Origin: CAYPHA01 sp964410215 | GTDB lineage: Bacteria; Calditrichota; Calditrichia; Calditrichales; CAYPHA01 | Reading direction: 5' to 3' | Length of the DNA: 21,318 nucleotides | Assembly: GCA_964410215.1 (NCBI GenBank) | Contig: CAYPHA010000074.1 | Coordinates: 1 to 21,318 of the forward strand | Shown here: in pieces, positions 1 through 6,511 of the stretch | Layout: each line of letters opens with the position of its first letter | How positions within the stretch are numbered: the stretch's first letter is position 1 | Translations under genes and position numbers: made by a program | Notes under the pieces: generated by a model | Databases searched by the model: none | Told to the model about the DNA's origin: nothing | The model's input: only the letters and a program-made list of their open reading frames with translations

Positions 1-306
1 ATCTATGAAACCCGGGCGATAGAACCCTATAAGGAAGCGAAAATCTGCTATACCCGTAAAAAAGATACCAATACTATCTATGCCATTTACCTTGCCGAGG
101 AAAATGAAAAACTGATGCCACCGGAAATTCTGCTTTACTCTTTTCAGCCGGAAGAAGGATCGAAGGTTATATTATTAGGGGCTGAGGAAGCGGTCGGCTG
201 GAAAGCATCGGGTAACGGAACACTGATTACGATCCCGGAATCTGTGCAGCAGAATCCGCCCTGCGATTATGCCTGGACGTTCAAATTTTCGAAAAAAGCT
301 GAATAA
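1..306 (+). CDS. Alpha-L-fucosidase (GH29), C-terminal end only
   Basis: The frame is open from the first base of the window, so the start and catalytic domain lie upstream. The visible 101 residues match what I know of the C-terminal beta-sandwich of GH29 alpha-L-fucosidases: an ETR-x-IxPYKE stretch at the start, then CYTRKKD, AIYLAEENEK, a VILLG...VGWK strand pair and the closing NPPCDYAWTFKF. GH29 enzymes are retaining exo-fucosidases that release L-fucose from glycans. The catalytic Asp and acid/base lie outside the window, so activity cannot be judged. The gene ends 16 bp from the end of the convergent regulator gene. A second fucosidase of another family (GH95) lies 3.3 kb away, which supports a fucose-glycan context. 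The assignment is by sequence memory and not by search. Confidence 0.82.
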   Translation: MYETRAIEPYKEAKICYTRKKDTNTIYAIYLAEENEKLMPPEILLYSFQPEEGSKVILLGAEEAVGWKASGNGTLITIPESVQQNPPCDYAWTFKFSKKAE

Positions 307-322
307 GCCGGGAGCATGAGTA

Positions 323-922
323 TCACAATTTTTCGATAATTTTATATTGCATTAGTACATCGACGATATCCATGATCTCGAGCCGGTTATCTTCTTTAAC
401 ATCTGCATTTTGCATGATTTCACGGATTGTCGAAGCTGCGGCAGTCGGAAAAGGTAACTTGTAAAGGAATCTGCCCTGAGCCCGTGTCAGGTTTATTTTG
501 CGTTCTTCTTTATGACGCCCTTTTCCAGTAAAAATGGTAACAGAAGCCAGATAATCGCCACCTCGGGCCACGGTAAACACCGCATTCACGTTTTTACGTT
601 CACGGATCTTCAAAAGCATCCGGTTATTCTGATTCGGGTCGGTTTCTCCGAGGGACGTAAGATCCACATCGATGGAAAGCCGGTATTTCTGCAGTCTGTA
701 ACGGTAATAGGGTCTTTTCTTTTCGTATACCTCTTGTTTGGAGACGATTCCCAGATCTGCCAGCTCCGCCAGAAAATCCTGGGCGGTTTTTATATGGAGA
801 TCCAGCCGGGAAGCCGCTTCAGAAGCAGAAAGATCCTGGTATTGGACCAGCAACCGCAGCAGATCCTGCGCAAACGGTTTGGCCAGTAAACTGGCTAAGC
901 GTTGAACAGACTTAAAATCCAT
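323..922 (-). CDS. Winged-helix (ArsR-like) transcriptional regulator
   Basis: This is a 199-residue protein. Residues about 5-80 have the layout of a winged helix-turn-helix domain: a helix ending in LLRLLVQYQDLSASEAA, a recognition-type helix (LDLHIKTAQDFLAELADLGI) and a basic wing (EKKRPYYRYRL). The remaining 110 residues contain a beta-rich part (VNAVFTVARGGDYLASVTIF) and a helical end, and I do not recognise a named ligand domain there. The start is supported by GGAGAGAGG about 7 bases upstream of ATG. It lies 39 bp downstream of the membrane-protein gene on the same strand, so both are probably transcribed from the promoter at 1867-1895. I infer autoregulation through the palindrome at 1832-1856. 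Family and ligand are not certain. Confidence 0.7.
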   Translation of the reverse strand: MDFKSVQRLASLLAKPFAQDLLRLLVQYQDLSASEAASRLDLHIKTAQDFLAELADLGIVSKQEVYEKKRPYYRYRLQKYRLSIDVDLTSLGETDPNQNNRMLLKIRERKNVNAVFTVARGGDYLASVTIFTGKGRHKEERKINLTRAQGRFLYKLPFPTAAASTIREIMQNADVKEDNRLEIMDIVDVLMQYKIIEKL

Positions 923-961
923 CCGGTATCCTCTCTCCTCATCAAGTTGTGAAACCCCGTA

Positions 962-1729
962 TTATTCTGAGAACCGTTCTTTGACGCGCTCCGGTTGCCC
1001 CTTACCAAAATCCTCATATAACTGCCGGAACAGGGATGCCAGAGAATGGCACAGTTCGTCAAAACTGTATTCCGCGTCATATTTATCATATTCCTTACGC
1101 GTAATATTCACAGATATGTCGCCATTGGATCTGAAATGAACATAACTGTCCCTGCGCGGATCGGGAGGAATAAACCACAGCCTCGGGTATTCTTTGATGG
1201 TAAACATGACATCATCCGCATCAAAATAGGGTATGGCAATCAATTCTTTCCGGAGAAACCCGGCAAAGTCCCTGATAACCGCATCATTATAATCGATGGT
1301 TCCGGCCGGAAAAGGCCGTGCCGAAAAACCGTTATTTTTTTCGATTACCGGTTGTGCCGTCAGTTCCAGCAGTCTGCGGTAATTTCGGGAAAGCCTGCTA
1401 TTCAGGTATATAACATATCCAAAAGCACCAAACAGAGAGAGCAGGGGTACGGTAATAAACACGCCCTTATAGTCGATGAGATAACTGACAGCCATTGTTA
1501 TAGTGATAAATATAAAGATCAGACTGACCAGATCTTTCCGGATCATCCAGATAGTCAGGTTAATCATCATGAATCCCAGCCAGATTAAACCATAATACAT
1601 GGATCTCTCTTCATCGCTGAACATGGCATCCGTAAGCGCAAAAACGGATATAGCGAGAATGGAAGCGATGACGGTCAGGGAAACAATCAGCACCCCGTTT
1701 ATCGGCTTAAGTTTTGATTCCTGATTCAT
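962..1729 (-). CDS. Four-helix membrane protein of unknown function
   Basis: This is a 255-residue protein that I do not recognise. Four hydrophobic segments are visible at about residues 12-33, 45-62, 67-85 and 88-108. A soluble C-terminal part of about 145 residues follows and is probably cytoplasmic. The soluble part is mixed alpha/beta, with FTIKEYPRLWFIPPDPRR and a short strand VHFRSNGDISVNI, and is rich in charged residues near the end. The start ATG has AAGGGGAG about 4 bases upstream. It is the first gene after the promoter at 1867-1895 and precedes the regulator by 39 bp. Pairing of a membrane protein with a winged-helix protein could mean a sensor or a regulated membrane function, but nothing in the sequence names a substrate. 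Confidence 0.65.
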   Translation of the reverse strand: MNQESKLKPINGVLIVSLTVIASILAISVFALTDAMFSDEERSMYYGLIWLGFMMINLTIWMIRKDLVSLIFIFITITMAVSYLIDYKGVFITVPLLSLFGAFGYVIYLNSRLSRNYRRLLELTAQPVIEKNNGFSARPFPAGTIDYNDAVIRDFAGFLRKELIAIPYFDADDVMFTIKEYPRLWFIPPDPRRDSYVHFRSNGDISVNITRKEYDKYDAEYSFDELCHSLASLFRQLYEDFGKGQPERVKERFSE

Positions 1730-1772
1730 ACTCTCCCCTTTTCTTTTCTCATCAGAAAGATCATCCGCGTAA

Positions 1773-1804
1773 GTTCATACTTCCCTTTCTGACGGTTCAT
1801 ACTT
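1773..1804 (-). promoter_or_regulatory. Direct repeat AAGTATGAAC x2 in the 5' leader
   Basis: Read on the minus strand, the identical ten-base sequence AAGTATGAAC occurs at 1795-1804 and 1773-1782. The starts are 22 bp apart, about two helical turns. Both lie in the predicted leader between the promoter and the membrane-protein start. The spacing fits binding by a dimeric regulator on one DNA face. That is inference; no known operator is recognised. Confidence 0.45.
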
Positions 1805-1831
1805 ATAACTATCCAATACTACGCAGGATTT

Positions 1832-1856
1832 TAAACTATGTTTCATATATAGTTTA
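1832..1856. promoter_or_regulatory. Operator-like palindrome TAAACTAT-N9-ATAGTTTA
   Basis: This is a perfect inverted repeat with 8-bp arms (1832-1839 and 1849-1856) and a 9-bp centre. It begins about 10 bp downstream of the predicted -10 box of the minus-strand promoter, so it would cover the start site of transcription. This is the usual place for a repressor operator. The winged-helix protein encoded at the end of the same transcript is the obvious candidate binder, by inference. Confidence 0.5.
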
Positions 1857-1866
1857 TTTTTTATGA

Positions 1867-1895
1867 AGTATATATATTTTAAGGCTCTTTGTCAA
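1867..1895 (-). promoter_or_regulatory. Sigma-70-type promoter for the membrane protein-regulator unit
   Basis: On the minus strand TTGACA (1890-1895) is followed after exactly 17 bases by TATACT (1867-1872). That is a perfect -35 and a 5-of-6 -10 box. It would give a leader of about 130 bases before the ATG at 1729. The stretch from 1896 to about 2006, which leads to the plus-strand lipoprotein gene, shows no convincing promoter. Confidence 0.65.
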
Positions 1896-2006
1896 GGGAA
1901 AAAACAGGTTTGCACCTTCAGAGGACAACGATACCTTCTTGTTAAAAGACCTTCCTATGACTAACGTCAACATTGTATTGGTCTGCATTTTGTCGTAATA
2001 TTGGTT

Positions 2007-2501
2007 ATGAAAATGCAAGATCATTTAGCCGCGTACACCTGGTGGGTCGATGCCCCGGTTTTGATTATAATTTTATCCGTTTTCCTTTGCGGTTGTCATA
2101 CATCCTCGAAATTGAAACCATTTTCCAGCGATGGATGCAGCCTGTTTCCGGACCGCGCGGAATTATTACAAAAGGACTGGTTTGCGTGCTGTTTAGAACA
2201 CGATATAGCCTACTGGCGTGGAGGTACGCAGGGAGAGCGCCTTGCTGCTGACCGCGCTTTTAAAGCTTGTATTCTTGAAAAAACCGGTGACAGGACACTG
2301 GCCGAGCTGATGTATGAAGGGGTACGTCTTGGCGGCAGTCCTTATTTTCCATCCTGGTATCGCTGGGGATATGGCTGGAACTTCAGACGTGGCTATAAAC
2401 CGCTATCCCCGAAAGAACGTGAAATGGTTCGTCAGCGCATGGAAGCGTATGAACAGGAACATCACGATGCGGCGCATAACATTCCTGACAGTACAAAATA
2501 G
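2007..2501 (+). CDS. Phospholipase A2-like lipoprotein
   Basis: This is a protein of about 164 residues. A hydrophobic segment VLIIILSVFLCGC ends in a lipobox-like LCGC, so Cys30 is probably lipid-anchored. The mature part has SSDGCS, then CCLEHDIAYW (Cys61, Cys62, His65, Asp66). This matches the CCxxHDxxY active-site signature of the phospholipase A2 fold, in which His is the base and Asp holds calcium. ADRAFKAC follows, where a second Asp (Asp82) would complete the dyad. The tail GGSPYFPSWYRWGYGW is rich in aromatics. It may act on membrane phospholipids, but many relatives have no tested activity. The start is uncertain: TTG 2001, ATG 2007 and ATG 2013 are in frame and none has a clear ribosome site. 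I chose ATG 2007 because it puts a lysine before the hydrophobic stretch. Confidence 0.7.
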   Translation: MKMQDHLAAYTWWVDAPVLIIILSVFLCGCHTSSKLKPFSSDGCSLFPDRAELLQKDWFACCLEHDIAYWRGGTQGERLAADRAFKACILEKTGDRTLAELMYEGVRLGGSPYFPSWYRWGYGWNFRRGYKPLSPKEREMVRQRMEAYEQEHHDAAHNIPDSTK

Positions 2502-2569
2502 CACCATTCCCATGCAAATATTTATAGAACGTTTTAGCCATAGACATGTTATTGAGTATGGGGAACAAA

Positions 2570-3079
2570 ATGGATACATACGACCTCAGCCATTATATAA
2601 AGTTATTTGGTTTATTTTTCATACTCCTTTTTACCAGTGTCTCAAACGCTCAGGACAGGCAACTCGTCTGGGCAGATGAAATCTATGACATCATGGAGCA
2701 CCCGACCAATGAAGTCACTACCATCTACGGTACAATCCATTCGGAGACCTACAACAGTTTTACGGGGATTGGCCCGGCAGGCGGAACAACAGAAATAGCG
2801 GATGCCGAAACCGCTTTTCACGTTTATGCTATTGAATGGAATGAGGATCAGATCGATTTCTATGTTGATGACCAGCTCTATTTTTCTTTCCGGAATGATC
2901 AAAAGGGATCATCAACCTGGCCCTTTAACAGGCCGTTTTATATCATCCTCAACCTGGCTGCCATCGACCGGCTGGTTCATCACAGCATCATATTAGAAAT
3001 CGATATAGCTAGTTATCGTCTTGAAGCATCACCAAAGAAAACAACAATTAAAGGTAAAATAAACGAGAGAGAGGGGTGA
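2570..3079 (+). CDS. GH16 beta-glucanase remnant with large internal deletion
   Basis: The frame is open for 169 residues and starts with a signal peptide (hydrophobic LFGLFFILLF, then SVSNA). QLVWADE (31-37) is the usual opening of a secreted GH16 laminarinase-type domain. It is joined directly to IYDIMEH (38-44), the catalytic EIDIMEH region, which in full enzymes lies roughly 100 residues later. The next part is well preserved (VTTIYGTIHSETYN, AETAFHVYAIEWNEDQIDFY, WPFNRPFYIILNLA). The following Gly/Trp-rich GGNWGG loop is missing and the end is scrambled. The active-site spacing E-x-D-x-x-E has one extra residue (EIYDIME). I infer an inactive gene that remains in frame. ATG 2570 is chosen for GGGGA about 5 bases upstream; ATGs at 2546 and 2558 are alternatives. 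Confidence 0.72.
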   Translation: MDTYDLSHYIKLFGLFFILLFTSVSNAQDRQLVWADEIYDIMEHPTNEVTTIYGTIHSETYNSFTGIGPAGGTTEIADAETAFHVYAIEWNEDQIDFYVDDQLYFSFRNDQKGSSTWPFNRPFYIILNLAAIDRLVHHSIILEIDIASYRLEASPKKTTIKGKINEREG

Positions 3080-3092
3080 TTTGACCGCGGAC

Positions 3093-3141
3093 GAATGATG
3101 TAATTCCAGTCGCCCTACGGACTCCTTCCGTTACATCATTC
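3093..3141. repeat. Hairpin with perfect 11-bp arms after the GH16 remnant
   Basis: GAATGATGTAA (3093-3103) and TTACATCATTC (3131-3141) are exact inverted complements around a 27-base centre that itself contains AGTC...GACT. The hairpin begins 13 bases after the GH16 stop. There is no T-run, so it is not a standard terminator. It looks like a palindromic intergenic repeat unit; no other copy lies in this window. Confidence 0.6.
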
Positions 3142-3410
3142 TTGGATTGCAGTACCGGGAATTTTAATTGTCGTTAAAAGGAAAAATAATTGACTTTGGT
3201 CATCATTTTTAATTTGGAATATGTGCCTTTATTTCTAATAACCATTTTAAGCCCATACGTCCATGATTCCGATCCTTTCAGCAGAAAAATCAAGTTTAAT
3301 TATTGATAAGGTGAAAAATTATCTAATTTTATGCAAATTCCGCACATTGATTAGCGCTATTCGCGCTAATACAGTTGATCCGGAGGGCAAAGCTATTGAA
3401 TGGGAATCCC
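3142..3410. other. Gene-free AT-rich spacer with one short hairpin
   Basis: No supportable gene lies here. The one clear structure is ATTAGCGC (3350-3357), loop TATTC, GCGCTAAT (3363-3370), a perfect 8-bp stem without a T-run. A 14-base word AATTTGGAATATGT at 3211-3224 recurs exactly at 3531-3544 inside the first palindromic repeat, which may mean an older, mostly erased copy. Otherwise I see nothing. Confidence 0.5.
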
Positions 3411-3560
3411 ACACATGAATAAATTCGAAGCATGAAATCCGAAATTCGAAACAATGTCTAATGACCAAATGCCCTAAACATCGGCAGATTTATGAATGAG
3501 AATTGGATTTCATTTCTTTTTGAAAAATGTAATTTGGAATATGTTTCGGATTTCGAAATT
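3411..3560. repeat. Palindromic intergenic repeat, copy A (downstream of GH95)
   Basis: This block aligns without gaps, at a fixed offset of 2841, to 6252-6401. I count about 119 of 150 identical bases. The best-kept parts are AAATTCGAAACAATGTCT (3442-3459) and AGATTTATGAATGAGAATT (3486-3504). The ends can pair: AAATCCGAAA (3435-3444) is the exact complement of TTTCGGATTT (3544-3553). No reading frame is shared between copies, so it is a non-coding repeat. It may act as a hairpin-type mobile or structural element. Resemblance to GAAATTCGAA-type intergenic repeats in other genomes is from memory only. Confidence 0.75.
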
Positions 3561-3588
3561 AAAAAATCCGCTTATTAGCTGATTTTTT
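3561..3588 (-). terminator. Terminator-like hairpin after GH95
   Basis: AAAAAATCcGC (3561-3571), loop TTATTA, GCtGATTTTTT (3578-3588) forms a stem with one mismatch, 12 bases after the GH95 stop on the minus strand, and ends in a T-run in that direction. Its left arm with the preceding AATT is identical over 15 bases to the arm of the tRNA-Leu terminator (6508-6522). Confidence 0.6.
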
Positions 3589-3600
3589 GTAGGTACCATA

Positions 3601-5970
3601 TCATAATCCCAAATTCGAATTAAATATATATGTTTTGCCCTTTTCCGTATCAATTTTAACCACAGCATTTCCATATCGAAGAAGACACGGATTTCCATGC
3701 ATCGATGTCAGTTGTACTTCTTCCAATTGTTTATCTTGCCAGGAGATATCGACTTCAAATCCTCCCCGGGCCCTTAAGCCTTTTACATAGCCTTTTTTCC
3801 AGGCATCAGGAAGGGCTGGGAGTATAACAATGGATTTGCCATGGGACTGCAGCAGCATTTCAGCCATACCGGCCGTTGCTCCAAAATTTCCATCAATCTG
3901 AAAGGGTGGATGTGCATCAAACAGATTCAAGTACACGCCCCCACCATCAAGATAATTATACCCGGTATCCCCGGATGGCCTCAACAGACGTTGCAGCAGC
4001 TGGTAGGCCCGGTTGCCATCATACAGGCGTGCCCAGAAATTTATCTTCCATGCCAGAGACCAGCCTGTACCGTCATCGCCACGGGCATTGAGGCTCACCC
4101 GGGCTGCTTCGGCCAGGTCAGGGGTTTCTTCGATACTGATCTGCCTCCCGGGATGAAGTGCAAATAAATGAGAAACATGACGATGCTTGCTTTCGGGATC
4201 ATCCACATCTTCTTTCCATTCCTGCAACTGTCCCCATTTTCCTATTTTTAGGGGAAACAACTTTGAACGCATCTCTGTAACATGGCTGACAAAATCATCC
4301 TTTTCCCCCAACGCCTGTGAAGCAGCGATGATATTTGTAAACAGATCCCAGACAATTTGATGGTCCATTGTCGCACCAGTGGAGATTCCTCCATGTTCAG
4401 GTGAATAGGAAGGCATGGATACCAGGAGGCCATCTTCATCCTCGACCAGGTAATCCATCCAAAACGCTGCCGCCTCTTTCATAAGAGGATAGGCCAGGTT
4501 TCTCAGAAAATCCTTATCCTGGGTGAAGGCATAGTGCTCCCATAAATGCTGACAAAGCCATGCTGCTCCTGCCGGAAACAATCCCCACGGAAAGCTCCAT
4601 CCGGGAGCCGTGAATCCAAATGGGTTATTCATGGTGTTGACGATCCAGCCGTTCGCATTAAAATGTTCCTTTGCCGAAACGCGTCCCGGTTCAACCAGCG
4701 ATTTCATATATGTAAATAACGGTTTATGCGTCTCTGATAAGTTGGTTACCTCAGCAGGCCAGTAGTTCATCTGCAGATTAATATTCGTATGATAATCGCA
4801 GGCCCACGGTGGATCGTTTGAATTATTCCATTTTCCCTGAAGATTTGCCGGAAGTGAACCTGGTCTCGAGCTGCTGATAAGCATATAACGACCATATTGA
4901 AAAAATAATTGTTCCAGATAATGATCCGGGTTTGCCGGATCATATTCTTTTAATCGCTGATCCGTTGGTCGGGCATCGTCTAAAGCATCTTCCAGGTTTA
5001 AGGTGACTTTTGAATATAGATTTGAATAATCTTTGATATGATTATTTAAAAGCTGTTTATATGTTTTATTTTGAATCTCTGCGAAGGTTTGATCAAGAAG
5101 ATGCGTGTAATCTCCTCCCCTGTATTCCGGATATTGAGGCCGATAACCGGTGGCTGCTGACAGGACCAAATAGAAATCGTTTGTTTGACCAACATGCAGC
5201 ACACTATCCGCCCAGTTAGTGCTTAAGTTCTCCCCCTCAAGGAGAATTCTGGCTTCGTAAGCCATCTGATTATCCGGAAGATTACCTGTTAAATAAAGGA
5301 TATTATCCTGAAACCGGATGTTCGCATTTTGTTGAGCCGGATGGATTTTAATCCGGTAATCAACGCCCCCGGACTGATCATTTGAAAAACGAAAAATGAT
5401 AATGCGGTCAGGATAACTGGCAAAATACGTTCGTTCAAAATGCACACCATCAGCTTTATAGGAGACATGCGCAACAGCGTTTTCAATATCGAGCTCACGA
5501 AAATAATGTGTAACCAGCGTGTCATGATCAGCTTTTACGAAAACATCACCAAAATTCTGATAACAACCATAATCCCCAAACATGAAAGGCAGTCCATCCC
5601 TGTGAATGATTCCGGTCAGTTCCTCATTCGCGATACGATGGGCCTGTTTGTATTTACCTTGTTCTAGGAGCAACCTTATTTTTCCAAGCGATTTATAGGC
5701 CCCCTTTCTGTTTCCATAATTATATTCCGGATGTGATCCGGGTCCGCCGGACCATAGCGATTCCTCATTAAACTGAATGTGTTCTTCAGGTACCGTACCA
5801 AAGACCATGGCTCCCATATATCCATTCCCGATTGGCAGAGCTTCCGTCATCCAATCGCTTGCAGGTTTGTCATACCAAAGCCTGAGGGGAGCTTCTTTCC
5901 CTTTACAGGAAAAAATAACAAAACAAAATACAAACGGGAGGAATACACGTTTAAGAATACATTTTATCAT
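3601..5970 (-). CDS. Alpha-L-fucosidase, GH95, lipoprotein
   Basis: This is a 789-residue protein, full length for GH95. The N-terminus has a hydrophobic stretch ending in IFSC (Cys22), a probable lipoprotein signal. LRLWYDKPASDWMTEALPIG and NGYMGAMVFG (29-58) are the family hallmark opening. The alpha/alpha-barrel carries the expected active-site residues: Asn396 and Asn398 in HTNINLQMNYW, Glu525 in SYSPEHGG, and Asp693 in FQIDGNFG. They correspond to the Asn pair, Glu and Asp studied in Bifidobacterium AfcA. GH95 enzymes invert and release L-fucose, often alpha-1,2-linked; some act on galactose. It would work at the cell surface or in the periplasm. The ribosome site is weak (AGAAAG). It stands alone between two palindromic repeats, with a propeller-gene relic just upstream. 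The gene itself looks intact. Confidence 0.95.
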   Translation of the reverse strand: MIKCILKRVFLPFVFCFVIFSCKGKEAPLRLWYDKPASDWMTEALPIGNGYMGAMVFGTVPEEHIQFNEESLWSGGPGSHPEYNYGNRKGAYKSLGKIRLLLEQGKYKQAHRIANEELTGIIHRDGLPFMFGDYGCYQNFGDVFVKADHDTLVTHYFRELDIENAVAHVSYKADGVHFERTYFASYPDRIIIFRFSNDQSGGVDYRIKIHPAQQNANIRFQDNILYLTGNLPDNQMAYEARILLEGENLSTNWADSVLHVGQTNDFYLVLSAATGYRPQYPEYRGGDYTHLLDQTFAEIQNKTYKQLLNNHIKDYSNLYSKVTLNLEDALDDARPTDQRLKEYDPANPDHYLEQLFFQYGRYMLISSSRPGSLPANLQGKWNNSNDPPWACDYHTNINLQMNYWPAEVTNLSETHKPLFTYMKSLVEPGRVSAKEHFNANGWIVNTMNNPFGFTAPGWSFPWGLFPAGAAWLCQHLWEHYAFTQDKDFLRNLAYPLMKEAAAFWMDYLVEDEDGLLVSMPSYSPEHGGISTGATMDHQIVWDLFTNIIAASQALGEKDDFVSHVTEMRSKLFPLKIGKWGQLQEWKEDVDDPESKHRHVSHLFALHPGRQISIEETPDLAEAARVSLNARGDDGTGWSLAWKINFWARLYDGNRAYQLLQRLLRPSGDTGYNYLDGGGVYLNLFDAHPPFQIDGNFGATAGMAEMLLQSHGKSIVILPALPDAWKKGYVKGLRARGGFEVDISWQDKQLEEVQLTSMHGNPCLLRYGNAVVKIDTEKGKTYIFNSNLGL

Positions 5971-5998
5971 GATAATACTTTCTGAGATAGTTTAATTT

Positions 5999-6118
5999 CC
6001 TGTCATCTATATGTGCAGTGCTGGTAAAGGATGTTTCGTCAAAACTGTATGCTCTTAGACCTTCATTACGATTGGCACCAAACACAGTGCCGGTTGAATC
6101 AACAGCCACACCATGATT
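5999..6118 (-). pseudogene. Relic of a beta-propeller (LVIVD/NHL-like) repeat gene
   Basis: Translation of the minus strand here gives one recognisable propeller unit: HGVAVDSTGTVFGAN, then RNEGLRAYSFDETSF, then TSTAHIDD. This resembles the repeats VAVDSNGTVFLAN-x-x-DGLRAY-x-x-x-GTSFTNTAHIDDGG that I know from multi-repeat secreted proteins in FCB-type genomes. Only about one unit (40 residues) remains. The frame then runs into unrelated sequence and stops at 5951-5953, overlapping the start of GH95. No start codon or signal peptide precedes it. I read it as the leftover of a gene cut away when this region was rearranged. Confidence 0.6.
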
Positions 6119-6251
6119 AATATGAAGGCAGATTTTTTGAATAATATCGCAAATCAGGGTATGCGAAACAAAATAAAATGGTCAATACAGGAATTTTTAA
6201 CCTTTACCTAATGATAGCATAAAATATATATTTTTAATGCTTGAATTGGAA

Positions 6252-6401
6252 ACACGAGGATAAACGCGAAGCACGAAATCCTAAATTCGAAACAATGTCT
6301 CATGATCCAATTTCATAAACGTCGGGAGATTTATGAATGAGAATTTTATTATATGTATTTTTGGAAATTGGGATTTGGGATTTATTTAGGATTTAGATAT
6401 T
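6252..6401. repeat. Palindromic intergenic repeat, copy B (upstream of GH95)
   Basis: This is the second copy of the element at 3411-3560, in the same orientation. The pairing arms are AAATCCTAAAT (6276-6286) and ATTTAGGATTT (6384-6394), a perfect 11-bp complement. Compared with copy A, one base pair has changed on both sides (G-C to T-A) and the stem is kept. The two copies bracket the GH95 gene and the propeller relic. Confidence 0.75.
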
Positions 6402-6511
6402 CGGATTTCCTGAATCTTTGATGATTCAGTCCCGGTCTGGAGCCTGGATGGCGACTTTAATTGAAAAGATTTTGTTCTTTATTGGGATTTGGAGTTTGGG
6501 ATTTGGGAATT
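6402..6511. other. Spacer with hairpin and GGGATTT-type words before tRNA-Leu
   Basis: CTGAATC (6410-6416), loop TTTGAT, GATTCAG (6423-6429) forms a perfect 7-bp hairpin directly after repeat B. The word ATTGGGATTTGG at 6367-6378, inside repeat B, recurs at 6481-6492, followed by more GGGATTTGGG. No gene is supportable between 6119 and 6511. Confidence 0.5.

Noticed and set aside
1046..1588. Long plus-strand frame opposite the membrane-protein gene
   Set aside because: It is antisense to a gene with membrane helices, a ribosome site and a promoter; its translation shows no domain.
2314..2679. Plus-strand frame bridging the phospholipase-like and GH16 genes
   Set aside because: It overlaps both recognisable proteins in another frame and has no similarity that I can name.
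3411..6401. Insertion sequence or composite transposon around GH95
   Set aside because: No transposase frame, no target duplication and no terminal inverted repeats at the outer edges were found; only repeats are claimed.
6369..6508. Telomere-like GGGATTT tandem array
   Set aside because: Only a few irregular words occur, separated by unrelated sequence; it is not an array.
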